Origin: PALSA-612 sp963704335
Lineage (GTDB): Bacteria; Actinomycetota; Thermoleophilia; Gaiellales; Gaiellaceae
Direction: 5' to 3'
DNA: 64,000 nucleotides
Assembly (NCBI GenBank): GCA_963704335.1
Contig: OY969889.1
Location: 1,550,001-1,614,000 of the forward strand
Part shown: one piece after another, positions 27,986 to 37,487 of the stretch
Layout of the letters: every line of letters begins with the position of its first letter
Numbering within the stretch: the first letter of the stretch is position 1
Notes under the pieces: model-generated
Database searches by the model: none
Seen by the model: the letters and a program-made list of their open reading frames with translations, nothing else
Told to the model about the DNA's origin: nothing
Translations under genes and position numbers: made by a program

Positions 27986-28977
27986 CCGCAGGCGCCAGAG
28001 TCGGCCTCGACTCGCTAACGGCCGTCGTGCTCAACTGGAATCAGGCCGACCTCACGATCCGTTCTGTCGAGGCTCTCGTCGATGACGGACTGCCTCCCGC
28101 GCGGATCGTCGTCGTGGACAACGGATCAACGGACGGGAGCTGGGAGCGCCTCTCGACGTCGCTCCGACACTGTCGACGCGTACGCATCTCCGAGAACGTC
28201 GGCTATGCGCAGGGCAACAACGTCGGTGCGAGAGCGCTCACCGGGGATGCGTACCTCTTCGTGAACAGCGACGCGTTCGTCCATCGTCCCGGCAGCGTGA
28301 CCGCGCTGGTCCGGGCGCTCGAGCGCCCCTCCGTAGGCGTGGTCTTCCCGCGGCTTCTCGAAGAGAGTCACGCACTCCAGCCGAGCGTGTTTCCGCTCCC
28401 TGGGCCGCCATCGGCATTTGTACGAGCCATCGGGTTGTCCCGACTCGTGCCCGACGCCCTGCAGCCGCGCCTCGGCACCCACTGGACGCACGGAACGTCG
28501 CGCGAGATCGAGTGCGCGGCAGGCGCCGTGATCCTTGTCCGGAACACGACGTGGACGACCGTGGGAGGGTTTCCGGAGACAGCGTTCATGTACGCAGAGG
28601 AGACCGGCCTGTGCCTGTCGGCCGCCCGCCTGGGCTGGAAGGCGTGGTTCTGTGCCGACTCCGAGTTCATCCACCTCAGCGGCGGCTCCACGGGGGAACG
28701 CTGGAACGATGCGCAGCGTGCCGAGCGGATCGCAACGGCAAACGCGCGGCTGATCCGCGATCACCTGCCGCCTCTCGACCGCCGGCTGACGCTGGCCTTC
28801 GTCCGCGCCGGGCTGATCGCGCGCCAGGGGTACTGGACGCTCGCCGGTAAAGACGCGGCCGTTGCCGAATGCAGGGCGCTCTTACGTGGCTATGCGTCGC
28901 AGAACGAAAACGGTGAGGACGACGGAAGCCTCGCCGATCCCGCGATCGACGTCTTCGAGCCGGGCTCCAGCGGATGA
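27982..28977 (+). CDS. Glycosyltransferase, GT2 family (rhamnosyltransferase-like)
   Basis: A 331-residue inverting GT-A transferase. TAVVLNWNQADLTIRSVEAL, IVVVDNGSTDGSWE, NVGYAQGNNVGARA and FVNSDAF (Asp97 of the metal site), then GAVILVRNTTWTTVGGFPE and MYAEETGLCL, match the rhamnosyl/galactofuranosyl-type GT2 subgroup. ATG overlaps the phosphatase stop (ATGA) and its own stop overlaps the following gene. The acceptor is unknown. Confidence 0.88.
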   Translation: MTAGARVGLDSLTAVVLNWNQADLTIRSVEALVDDGLPPARIVVVDNGSTDGSWERLSTSLRHCRRVRISENVGYAQGNNVGARALTGDAYLFVNSDAFVHRPGSVTALVRALERPSVGVVFPRLLEESHALQPSVFPLPGPPSAFVRAIGLSRLVPDALQPRLGTHWTHGTSREIECAAGAVILVRNTTWTTVGGFPETAFMYAEETGLCLSAARLGWKAWFCADSEFIHLSGGSTGERWNDAQRAERIATANARLIRDHLPPLDRRLTLAFVRAGLIARQGYWTLAGKDAAVAECRALLRGYASQNENGEDDGSLADPAIDVFEPGSSG

Positions 28978-30191
28978 GTTCCCGCATTCTCGTGCTCGCT
29001 CCGTTCGCGCCGAGGTTCGACGCGCCCCACGGGGGACGCGTGACGGCATCACTCGTCTCCCGCCTCGCCGAGCGCCAACCCGTGGCGCTCGTCTGCTTTC
29101 GGGACGTCGGCGAGCCGCCGACGGACGACGGGCTGCGAGAGCGCTGCGACCTCGTCGAAGAGGTCGTCGTACAACGGCCTTCGCCGGGCGTGTGGCGGCG
29201 GCGGGCCCGTCAGCTCGCGAAGCCGTTGTGGGGGCACCCGAGCGTCGTCGCCAGGGCGGGGGCGCCAGGCTTCATCGAGCGGGCTCGCGCAGTTGCGGAA
29301 CGCTGGAGGCCGGACGTCGTTCAGATCGAGCTCATGGAGACGGCGCGTCATCTGAGCGCGCTCGACGACTACCCGGCGCCACGGATCGTCGTCGATCACG
29401 ACCCCGGCGCGAGCGGGGCCGAGGACTGGGCTGCCAGCTCGTCCTCCGGGCTGCTCCGAAGCTGGCGCCGATCCGACGCCGCCGCCTGGCGCCGCTTTGC
29501 GTCGCGCGTGCTCGAGCAGGTCGACGCAGTGGTCGTGCTCACGGACGAGGACGCCGAGAAGGCACGAAGCGTTGCGCCGAAGGGCGTTCGCATCATCGTG
29601 ATTCCTCGCTCGGTCGAGGTCCCCGAGCATCCGCTCGACCCGAGCGGCGACGGGTCTTCGAAGGTGCTCTTCTTCGGAGGGTACGACCACCCACCGAATC
29701 TCGACGCCGCCCTGTGGCTCGAGCGCTCGATCTTCCCGGAGATCCGCAGGCGACATCCGGCCGCGACGCTCCAGCTCGTCGGCAAAGGTCCGCGCGGAGA
29801 GATGTACGAGGCGGCGGGTGACGGCGTGGACGTCGTCGGGCCGGTCGAGTCGCTGACGCCGTACCTCGACTGCGCGGCTGTCGTCACCGCGCCGCTGAGG
29901 CTCGGAGGCGGGATGCGAGTCAAGGTGCTCGAGACGCTGGCGGCGGGGAAGGCGCTCGTCGCCTCGCCGCGCGCGCTAGCCGGGCTGACAGCGATCGACG
30001 GCGAGAGTGTCATCGTCGCGGAAACCGACGAGGAGTTCGTCGAAGCAGTGTCGGGGCTCTTGGGGGACGAAGAGCAGCGAGTCGCGCTGGGTGCCAGCGC
30101 GCGCCGGTGGGTCGAGGCGGAGTTCGGCTGGGAGCAAATCCTTGTGGCCTACGAGACGTTGTACACGGAACTGCTCGCCGGTCGCGAATAG
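28974..30191 (+). CDS. Glycosyltransferase, GT4-like
   Basis: A 405-residue GT-B transferase. N-terminal ILVLAPFAPRFDAPHGGRVTA, then DVVQIELMETARHL and VDHDPGASG; C-terminal KVLFFGGYDHPPNLDAALWL, LQLVGKGP and APLRLGGGMRVKVLETLAAGKALV, the shape of the sugar transferases that use glycine-rich GGGMRVK instead of a strict E(x7)E. ATGA overlap with the gene upstream. Probably adds one residue of the repeat unit. Confidence 0.85.
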   Translation: MSSRILVLAPFAPRFDAPHGGRVTASLVSRLAERQPVALVCFRDVGEPPTDDGLRERCDLVEEVVVQRPSPGVWRRRARQLAKPLWGHPSVVARAGAPGFIERARAVAERWRPDVVQIELMETARHLSALDDYPAPRIVVDHDPGASGAEDWAASSSSGLLRSWRRSDAAAWRRFASRVLEQVDAVVVLTDEDAEKARSVAPKGVRIIVIPRSVEVPEHPLDPSGDGSSKVLFFGGYDHPPNLDAALWLERSIFPEIRRRHPAATLQLVGKGPRGEMYEAAGDGVDVVGPVESLTPYLDCAAVVTAPLRLGGGMRVKVLETLAAGKALVASPRALAGLTAIDGESVIVAETDEEFVEAVSGLLGDEEQRVALGASARRWVEAEFGWEQILVAYETLYTELLAGRE

Positions 30192-30256
30192 GGGCTCATG
30201 CGGCGAACCGAGGCAACCGCGGGACGGGGAGAGTCCGCAGCCAGCATCCACTTCCC

Positions 30257-32356
30257 ATGAGGCCTTACCTCGCCCCGCCTCCGGCCACCCCTGTGGCTCC
30301 ACGTGCCACACCGACGTTCTCGGTCGTCATTCCCGCGTTCAACGCAACCGCTTTCATCTCGCGAGCGGTCGAGTCGGCGCTGGCGCAGACGTCGCCTGCC
30401 CTCGAGATCATCGTCTCGGACGATGGTTCTACCGACGGGCTAGAGCAGGCGCTGGAGCCCTACGGGCACAGCGTGCGGCTGGTGCAAGGGCCGCACGGTG
30501 GGCTCGCGGTGGCGAGAAACCGTGGGTACAGGGCGGCTTCTGGGGAGTTCGTGGCCAACCTCGATGCGGATGACGTCTTCGACCCCGAGTTCCTCGAGGC
30601 CGTCGGCGAGCTCGCATCGGCGCGACCCGACCTGGACATTCTCACGACCGACTCGTATCTCGTCCACGAAGGGACCCGCCTTCGTCGCTGCTACGCCGGC
30701 GGCTGGGTCTTCTATACGGATGACCAGCCGCGGCGAATCCTTCAACGCAACTTCATGACCGCCCTGTCGGCGGTCCGGCGCAGCCGTTTCGTCGAGATCG
30801 GAGGCTATGACGAGGCGCTGGGATCCGTGGAAGACTGGGACTTCTGGATCCGCCTGATCCTCGACGGCTCACGAGCCGGGTGCGTCGCGCGGCCTCTGGC
30901 CGAGTACACGGTGCGCGAAGGCAGCCTCTCGTCGCAACTGGGGACGATGCTCCAGCAGAGCATCGTCGTGCTCGACAAGGTCGGTCGACGAGACGAGCTT
31001 GAACCGTCCGTGCGCCTCGATGTCGAACGACTGGCCCGCGAAAAGCGCAGCGAGCTGGAGCTGCTCGAGCTGAAGCAAGCGCTGGTCCGCGGAGACGCCG
31101 GAGCGCGCAGCCGATGTCTCGCGATGGCCGCTGATCCGGCGTACGGCGTGCTTACGCGGCTCAAGCTCGCTATGTCCTTCCTGGCTCCGCGGCTCGTCAA
31201 GGACGAGCTCACGAAGAGCATGGAACGAGAGTGGGTGGGTGCCGGCGGGGCGACGATAGAGCGTGGCGCCCACGAGCGTGAAGGCGCCTTGCCGCGAATC
31301 GCGTTCTACACCGACGCCAACGAGGTCGGCGGGGCGGAGGCGAGCCTCGCGAACCTCCTCTCGGCTCTCGGCGGCCGATTCGATCCCGTCGTGGTGGGAA
31401 CCCATCGCCGGATCGTCGAGTGGGTGGCGGCTGCAAGGCCGGGAACGCCGACGGTCGTCATCGCCCCGATCCGCGGGCGAGTCCAAGCGTCCGCTCTCTG
31501 GGCTCACGTGCGCGAACTACGCCGGCTACGGCCGGATCTCATCCAGATCAACCTCAGCAACCCGTGGACGTGCCGCCAGGCGCAGGCGATCGCGATCGCC
31601 CTGTCGGGCGCTCGGGTCGTCGTCGTCGAGCATGGCGTGTTCCCAGCGAAGGGTCGCTATGAGCCGTTGGTGAAACGCCTGCTGTCCCGTCATGTCGACG
31701 GGCACGTCGCGGTCGGGCGGCGCTCGGCCGAGGATCTCGCGCGATTCGCGAGCCTCTCTCCGAGCTCGATCCGCACGATCCACAACGGTGTCCCCGATGT
31801 GGCGGTCGAGCGGCGCCCACGGACGTCCGACGCGTTCGTGGTCGGCTCGCTCGGGCGCCTGCAACGCCTGAAGGGATACGACCTGCTCGTTCGCGCGCTC
31901 CCGGCGCTCGAGGGCGTGGAGGTCGAGATCGTTGGCACGGGCGAGGAGCGTGAGCGGCTGCTCCGTCTCGCAGGCGAGCTCGGCGTCGCCGACCGGTTCG
32001 CCATCCACCCATTCAGCGACGAGCCTAGGCAGTGGCTGGCCGCGTTCGACGTGATGGTGCTGCCGTCACTGGCGGAGGCATTTCCGTTGACGATTCTCGA
32101 GGCGATGCTGGCCGAGGTGCCCGTGATCGCGAGCGAGGTCGGCAGCGTGGCAGAGGCCGTCGAGCACGGAGACACGGGCATCCTCGTGCCCCCGGGAGAC
32201 GTCGACGCACTCGCGGCTGCAATCGACGAGCTGCGCAATGACCCCCGCCGGCGGCGTGAGATGGCCGCGCGCGGCCGACGGCGGGCGCTCGACCTGTTCA
32301 CGTCCGAGAAGATGGCCGACCGCTACATGGCGCTCTACGACGAGGTGCTCGTGTGA
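30257..32356 (+). CDS. Bifunctional glycosyltransferase, GT2-GT4 fusion
   Basis: A 699-residue protein joining two transferases. Residues 20 to about 260 are a GT2 domain: FSVVIPAFNATAFISRAV, VSDDGSTDG and NLDADDVFDP (Asp103, Asp105, Asp106), then GGYDEALGSVEDWDFWIRL. Residues about 345-699 are a GT4 domain: IAFYTDANEVGGAEASLANL, VGSLGRLQRLKGYDLLVRAL, VEIVGTGEER and PSLAEAFPLTILEAMLAE (E(x7)E). A helical linker (about 260-340) connects them. It could add two successive sugars. ATG 30257 is used because earlier in-frame starts lie inside the previous gene. Confidence 0.88.
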   Translation: MRPYLAPPPATPVAPRATPTFSVVIPAFNATAFISRAVESALAQTSPALEIIVSDDGSTDGLEQALEPYGHSVRLVQGPHGGLAVARNRGYRAASGEFVANLDADDVFDPEFLEAVGELASARPDLDILTTDSYLVHEGTRLRRCYAGGWVFYTDDQPRRILQRNFMTALSAVRRSRFVEIGGYDEALGSVEDWDFWIRLILDGSRAGCVARPLAEYTVREGSLSSQLGTMLQQSIVVLDKVGRRDELEPSVRLDVERLAREKRSELELLELKQALVRGDAGARSRCLAMAADPAYGVLTRLKLAMSFLAPRLVKDELTKSMEREWVGAGGATIERGAHEREGALPRIAFYTDANEVGGAEASLANLLSALGGRFDPVVVGTHRRIVEWVAAARPGTPTVVIAPIRGRVQASALWAHVRELRRLRPDLIQINLSNPWTCRQAQAIAIALSGARVVVVEHGVFPAKGRYEPLVKRLLSRHVDGHVAVGRRSAEDLARFASLSPSSIRTIHNGVPDVAVERRPRTSDAFVVGSLGRLQRLKGYDLLVRALPALEGVEVEIVGTGEERERLLRLAGELGVADRFAIHPFSDEPRQWLAAFDVMVLPSLAEAFPLTILEAMLAEVPVIASEVGSVAEAVEHGDTGILVPPGDVDALAAAIDELRNDPRRRREMAARGRRRALDLFTSEKMADRYMALYDEVLV

Positions 32357-33849
32357 GCGAGCCGGTCTCGAAGGACGTCGAGCTCGAGGAACTCGACGGA
32401 GCCGTCCGGGGCGGGCTCGGCTGGACCGCGTTCTCGCAGATCTCCGTTCAGGCGTTCGCGTTCGTTACGACGATCTTCATCGCCCATCTGCTGACTCCTC
32501 ACGACGTCGGTCTGGTGGCGATGGCGACGGTGTTCTCGAGCCTCGTGCTCGTGTTCGCCGGCATGGCGTTCGACGCGGCACTCATCCAGCGGCCGGTACT
32601 GACCGAAGCGGACAAATCAACCGTGTTCTGGGCCAACGTCGGTGTCGGTGCGGCACTCACGATCGCCGGTGTCGCGCTCGCGGGACCGATCGCCCGCCTC
32701 TATGGAGAGCCCGAGGTCGAGCCGTTGTTCGAGGTGATCTCCCTCACGTTCTTGTTGGCGATGCTCGGCACCGCCCAGGGGGCCTTGCTGATCCGTGACA
32801 TGCAGTTCCGAAGCCTCGAAGTCCGCAATGTCGAGGCGTCCTTCGTCGCCGGCGTAGTGGCTATCGCGCTTGCCTTTCTGGGGGCTGGACCGTGGGCGAT
32901 CGTCGGTCAGAAGCTCGCCATCACGGGCGTCTCCACAGCGCTCCTCTGGCGCGCTTCTCCGTGGCGCCCGCGCTTCGTCTTCTCACGCACCAGCCTGCGT
33001 GAGGTGGCGGGCTTCAGCGGTTGGATCGTGGGAAGCCGGATGTTGCACTACATGGACCGGAACACGGACAACTACCTCGTCGGGCGTTACGCAGGATCCG
33101 CGGCTCTGGGCGCCTATTCGATCGCGTACAACGTGATGCTCGTGCCGCTGACGAGGCTGGCCGGTCCGGTGCAGCAGGTCTTCTATCCCGCGCTGTCCAA
33201 GATCCGTGATGCCGTGCGGGTCGGCGAGGCATGGCTCCGCGCGACGAGGATGGTGGCCGCCGTCACGGTCCCTGCCTTCGTGGGCATGGCCGTGATCGCG
33301 CCGGACTTCGTGGCCGTCGTCCTCGGCGACGAGTGGGACGCCGCGGTGCCCGTGCTCCAGATCCTCTGCTGGGTAGGCATCCTCCAGTGCATCGCCTGGC
33401 AATCGGCGGCGGTACTGCAAGTTCTGGAGCGGACGTCGTGGCTCTTCCGCTACACGCTCGTGTCCACGGGCTTGACGATCGGCTCCTTCGTGATTGGCAT
33501 CCAGTGGGGCATCGTGGGGGTCGCCACCGCCTACGCAATCGTCACGACCGTGACGATGCCGTACCTGTTGAGCATGCCGCTACGGCTGACCGGCATCAGC
33601 CCGCTTCGATTCGTCAGCGCGATCGCGGGCGTCCTTCAGGCCGCAGTCGTCATGGGCGCCGTCCTCGTGGCCGTCCGCTACGGGCTCCTCGACTCGGCGT
33701 CGTCTGCGCTCCGGCTGGCGATTCTCGTCCCCGTAGGGATTGCGGTGTACCTCCCCGTCTGCGCGTGGAGGAGCCCGGAGGCTCTGGCGGAGGTGCGAGC
33801 GCTTCGCCTACGCAGGCGGGGTCAGGCGACGCCGGACGTTACGGCCTGA
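32353..33849 (+). CDS. Lipid-linked oligosaccharide flippase (Wzx/MOP superfamily)
   Basis: A 498-residue membrane protein with about 12-14 hydrophobic segments, moving undecaprenyl-diphosphate-linked repeat units across the membrane. LGWTAFSQISVQAFAFVTTIF, HLLTPHDVGLVAMATV and VFYPALSKIRD match the polysaccharide-biosynthesis (PST) branch of the MOP family. GTG overlaps the stop of the fused transferase (GTGA). With Wzy and Wzz it completes a Wzx/Wzy-type export system. The 3' end overlaps the convergent epimerase by 11 bases. Confidence 0.9.
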   Translation: MSEPVSKDVELEELDGAVRGGLGWTAFSQISVQAFAFVTTIFIAHLLTPHDVGLVAMATVFSSLVLVFAGMAFDAALIQRPVLTEADKSTVFWANVGVGAALTIAGVALAGPIARLYGEPEVEPLFEVISLTFLLAMLGTAQGALLIRDMQFRSLEVRNVEASFVAGVVAIALAFLGAGPWAIVGQKLAITGVSTALLWRASPWRPRFVFSRTSLREVAGFSGWIVGSRMLHYMDRNTDNYLVGRYAGSAALGAYSIAYNVMLVPLTRLAGPVQQVFYPALSKIRDAVRVGEAWLRATRMVAAVTVPAFVGMAVIAPDFVAVVLGDEWDAAVPVLQILCWVGILQCIAWQSAAVLQVLERTSWLFRYTLVSTGLTIGSFVIGIQWGIVGVATAYAIVTTVTMPYLLSMPLRLTGISPLRFVSAIAGVLQAAVVMGAVLVAVRYGLLDSASSALRLAILVPVGIAVYLPVCAWRSPEALAEVRALRLRRRGQATPDVTA

Positions 33850-34828
33850 CGGCCGCGCGCTCCGGCCGCTCTCGTGCTGCCGAGATGACGTCCGCGAGGA
33901 TCTGGTCGAGCGCGAGGGTGGGTTGCCAGCCGATGGCGGCGTGGATCTTCTCGGTCGATGGAATGCGGTGCAGCATGTCCTCGATTCCCTGCCCGTAGGC
34001 GTCTTCGAAGGGGACGAACGTCGTCGTCGACGAGGAGGCCGTGGCGTCGATGATCTTCTGCGCGAGGTCGAGGATCGAGATCTGCTCGGTCGAGCCAACA
34101 TTGAAGATCTCGCCCGCCTCGTCGTGCTCCATCAGCCCGTGGAGGGCGCGGATCGTGTCTGAAACGTGGCAAAAGCACCGCGTCTGCTCGCCGTCGCCGA
34201 AGATCTCGAGCGGCTCGTCCGCCAGCGCGCGCTCCACGAACCGTGGCACGACCATCCCGTACTGCCCTGACTGGCGTGGCCCGACGGTGTTGAAGAGTCG
34301 CGCGATGATGCAGTCGAGATTGCCCTCCTGGTGGTGGGCGAGCGCGAGGAACTCGTCCATCGCCTTCGAGTCTGCGTATGCCCACCGGCGCTGCGTCGTG
34401 GGCCCGTATACGCGGCGCGCCTCTTCCCCGAGCGGCGTCTCGTCGCGGTGGTCGCCGTAGACCTCGGACGTGGAGGCGATCAGCACGCGCTTGCCGAAGC
34501 GGTTGCAGTGCTCGAGCACGACTTCCGTGCCTTCGAGGTTCGTGACGAGCGTGTGTACGGGCTGTTCGACGATCAGTCGGACGCCGACGGCCGCGGCCAG
34601 GTGATAGACGACATCGCACTTGTGCACGAGCTCGTTGACGATTGCGCCGTTGAGCACCGAATCGACGACGAGGTGGAAGTCGGTGTTCGCCGTCAGGTGC
34701 TCGACGTTGGCGAGCGAGCCGGTGGACAGGTCGTCGAGCGCCCAGACCTCTGAGCCGTTGTCGAGCAGGAGCTCGCAGAGGTGGGAGCCGATGAAGCCGG
34801 CGCCCCCGGTGATCAGGGCCTTAGCCAC
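33839..34828 (-). CDS. NAD-dependent sugar-nucleotide epimerase/dehydratase (SDR)
   Basis: A 329-residue extended short-chain dehydrogenase. ALITGGAGFIGSHL is the NAD loop, STSEVYG holds the active-site Ser/Thr, and YADSKAMDEFL is the YxxxK pair. DxxTGSLANVEHL, ARLFNTVGPRQ and FCHVSDTIRAL match the UDP-glucuronate decarboxylase / UDP-glucose 4-epimerase / dTDP-glucose dehydratase group. GTG 34828 begins the family N-terminus. It probably makes a nucleotide sugar for the adjoining glycan cluster and diverges from clpC. The exact substrate cannot be set. Confidence 0.87.
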   Translation of the reverse strand: MAKALITGGAGFIGSHLCELLLDNGSEVWALDDLSTGSLANVEHLTANTDFHLVVDSVLNGAIVNELVHKCDVVYHLAAAVGVRLIVEQPVHTLVTNLEGTEVVLEHCNRFGKRVLIASTSEVYGDHRDETPLGEEARRVYGPTTQRRWAYADSKAMDEFLALAHHQEGNLDCIIARLFNTVGPRQSGQYGMVVPRFVERALADEPLEIFGDGEQTRCFCHVSDTIRALHGLMEHDEAGEIFNVGSTEQISILDLAQKIIDATASSSTTTFVPFEDAYGQGIEDMLHRIPSTEKIHAAIGWQPTLALDQILADVISAARERPERAAVRP

Positions 34829-34930
34829 GCGGGCGGAGGATACCCACGGCGTAAGGAGCGATCCGTAAGCGTTCTCTGAAGGCCCGTTAAGGGTCGCTTG
34901 CGCTGCGAGGGTCATCCGCTGCGCGTGGGG

Positions 34931-34936
34931 TACGAT
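34931..34936 (+). promoter_or_regulatory. -10 box TACGAT, near-leaderless clpC promoter
   Basis: TACGAT ends nine bases before the clpC GTG, with no Shine-Dalgarno sequence between. No CtsR-type heptad repeat and no HAIR or CIRCE element is visible in the 117-base gap, so the usual stress regulators of clpC have no recognisable site here. Confidence 0.45.
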
Positions 34937-34945
34937 GGGCTCAGA

Positions 34946-37465
34946 GTGTTCGAGCGATTCACAGAGCGTGCCCGGCAGGTCGTTGTCCTCGCGCAGGACG
35001 AAGCCCGTGCCCTGAAGCACAACTACATCGGCACCGAGCACATCCTGCTCGGCCTCCTCCGCGAGGAGGAAGGGCTGGCTGCGCGCGTGCTCGAGTCCCT
35101 CGACATCACCGTCGAGGAGGTGCGTGCCCAGGTGGCGCGCATCGTCGGCCAGGGCGACGAGGTCACGAGCGGCCAGATCCCCTTCACGCCGCGTGCCAAG
35201 AAGGTGCTCGAGCTCGCGCTTCGTGAGGCGCTCTCGCTGGGCCACAACTACATCGGCACCGAGCACATCCTGCTCGGCCTCGTGCGCGAGAACGAAGGCG
35301 TCGCAGCACGCATCCTGCTCGACTTCGACGCCGACGCCGAGAAGATCCGCAACGAAATCATTCGCATGCTCTCCGGGCCCGGCCGCCGCCAGCAGGGGCA
35401 GGCGCCGAGCGAGAAGTCGAAGAGCTCGAAGCTACTCGACCAGTTCGGCCGCAACTTCACCAAGCAGGCCGCCGAAGGCAAGCTCGACCCCGTCGTCGGC
35501 CGTCAGACCGAGATCGAGCGAATCATGCAGATCCTCTCGCGGCGCACGAAGAACAACCCCGTGCTCGTCGGCGAGCCCGGTGTCGGCAAGACCGCCGTCG
35601 TCGAGGGCCTCGCGCAGCGGATCGCGGCCGGCAACGTGCCCGAGCTGCTGAAGGGCAAGCAGATCTACAGTCTCGACCTGGCCGCCCTCGTCGCCGGCTC
35701 GAAGTACCGCGGCGAGTTCGAGGAGCGCCTGAAGAAGGTCATGAAGGAGATCACCCAGCGCGGCGACATCGTCCTGTTCATCGACGAGCTCCACAACCTG
35801 GTCGGCGCGGGCGCCGCGGAGGGCGCGATCGATGCAGCGTCGATCCTGAAGCCGGCATTGGCTCGCGGCGAGCTGCAGACCATCGGCGCGACGACGCTCG
35901 ACGAGTACCGCAAGTACCTTGAGCGCGACGCCGCCCTCGAGCGCCGCTTCCAGCAGATTCGCGTCGAGGAGCCTTCGGTCGACGAGTCCGTCCAGATCCT
36001 GCGCGGACTCCGCGACCGCTACGAGGCGCACCACCGCTGCAAGATCACCGACGAGGCGCTCTTCGCTGCGGCGACACTCGCAGACCGCTACATCCAGGAC
36101 CGCCACCTGCCCGACAAGGCGATCGACCTCATCGACGAGGCCGCGTCACGCATGCGCATCCGCACGATGACTGCGCCGCCGCGCTACCGCGAGCTCGAGG
36201 AGGAGATCGAGAAGGTCCGCAAGGAGAAGGAAGACGCGATCGAGGCCCAGGAGTTCGAGAAGGCCGCCAGCCTGCGCGACAAGGAGCGCAAGCTGTCGCA
36301 GAAGAAGCGTGAGCTCGAGGAGCAGTGGCGCTCGGACGAGGGCGAAGAGCAGCCGGAGATCGGCGAGGAAGAGATCGCCGACGTCGTGTCGATGTGGACG
36401 GGCATCCCGGTCTTCAAGCTCACCGAGGCCGAGACCGAGCGACTCGTGCGGATGGAGGAGGAGCTGCACAAGCGCGTCATCGGCCAGCACGAGGCGATCG
36501 TCTCCGTGTCGAAGGCCATCCGCCGTGCCCGCGCGGGCATCAAGGACCCGAAGCGGCCGACCGGCTCGTTCATCTTCCTCGGGCCTTCGGGCGTTGGCAA
36601 GACCGAGCTCGCGCGTACGCTCGCCGAGTTCCTGTTCGGCGACGAGGACGCGATGATCCAGGTCGACATGTCGGAGTACATGGAGAAGCACTCCGTGTCC
36701 CGGCTGGTCGGCTCACCGCCCGGCTACGTCGGTTACGACGAGGGCGGCCAGCTGACCGAGGCCGTGCGCCGCAGGCCGTACTCGGTCCTGCTGCTCGACG
36801 AGATCGAAAAGGCGCACCCCGACGTCTTCAACATCCTCTTGCAGATCCTGGAAGACGGGCGACTGACGGATGCACAGGGCCGGAAGGTGGACTTCCGCAA
36901 CACGATCGTGATCATGACCTCGAACATCGGCGCAGCCGCGATCTCGAAGAACCAGACACTCGGCTTCAGCGCGGGCGACGAGGCCGGCCTCTCCTACGAG
37001 GACATGAAAGAGCGGGTCATGGGCGAGCTGAAGAAGATCTTCCGTCCCGAGCTGCTCAACCGCATCGACGAGGTCATCGTCTTCCACAAGCTGACGAAGG
37101 AGGAGATCCTCGAGATCGTCGAGCTGATGATGCGCCGCGTCCGCGAGCAGATCTCGACGCACGAGGTGGCGATCGAGCTGTCCGACGCGGCGAAGGAGCT
37201 GCTCGTCGAGAAGGGCTACGACCCGGCCATGGGCGCCCGGCCGCTGCGCCGCGCGATCCAGCGCTACATCGAGGACCCGCTTGCCGACTTCGTGCTCGGC
37301 TCCGACCTCAAGCCGGGCGTGACGATCGTCGTCGACCGCAAGGCCGACAACGACGAAGAGGTCTCGATCACGCTCTCCGGCGGTCGCAAGCGCGAGAAGG
37401 TCGCGGTGCCCGCGACGGCGGACGACGCACCCGAAGACGAGCCTGCAGACGAACCTGCCGAGTAG
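34946..37465 (+). CDS. clpC: ATP-dependent Clp protease ATP-binding subunit ClpC
   Basis: AAA+ unfoldase that feeds ClpP. 839 residues: N-terminal Clp-N double repeat (two copies of HNYIGTEHILLGL, about 22-34 and 97-109), D1 with GEPGVGKT (209-216), a UVR-like middle segment (EAQEFEKAASLRDKERKL) on the linker helix, D2 with GPSGVGKT (546-553) and sensor motifs, then an acidic Ala/Glu/Asp tail. The FERFTERARQVVVLAQ start fixes GTG 34946. It heads the clpC-radA-carD-ispD-ispF order; ctsR, mcsA and mcsB, which precede it in Firmicutes, are absent. Confidence 0.97.
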   Translation: MFERFTERARQVVVLAQDEARALKHNYIGTEHILLGLLREEEGLAARVLESLDITVEEVRAQVARIVGQGDEVTSGQIPFTPRAKKVLELALREALSLGHNYIGTEHILLGLVRENEGVAARILLDFDADAEKIRNEIIRMLSGPGRRQQGQAPSEKSKSSKLLDQFGRNFTKQAAEGKLDPVVGRQTEIERIMQILSRRTKNNPVLVGEPGVGKTAVVEGLAQRIAAGNVPELLKGKQIYSLDLAALVAGSKYRGEFEERLKKVMKEITQRGDIVLFIDELHNLVGAGAAEGAIDAASILKPALARGELQTIGATTLDEYRKYLERDAALERRFQQIRVEEPSVDESVQILRGLRDRYEAHHRCKITDEALFAAATLADRYIQDRHLPDKAIDLIDEAASRMRIRTMTAPPRYRELEEEIEKVRKEKEDAIEAQEFEKAASLRDKERKLSQKKRELEEQWRSDEGEEQPEIGEEEIADVVSMWTGIPVFKLTEAETERLVRMEEELHKRVIGQHEAIVSVSKAIRRARAGIKDPKRPTGSFIFLGPSGVGKTELARTLAEFLFGDEDAMIQVDMSEYMEKHSVSRLVGSPPGYVGYDEGGQLTEAVRRRPYSVLLLDEIEKAHPDVFNILLQILEDGRLTDAQGRKVDFRNTIVIMTSNIGAAAISKNQTLGFSAGDEAGLSYEDMKERVMGELKKIFRPELLNRIDEVIVFHKLTKEEILEIVELMMRRVREQISTHEVAIELSDAAKELLVEKGYDPAMGARPLRRAIQRYIEDPLADFVLGSDLKPGVTIVVDRKADNDEEVSITLSGGRKREKVAVPATADDAPEDEPADEPAE

Positions 37466-37487
37466 TTCCGCGGCGTAGGGTCCCGGC

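Noticed and set aside
34829..34945. CtsR, HspR or CIRCE operator before clpC
   Set aside because: None of the known consensus repeats is visible in this gap.
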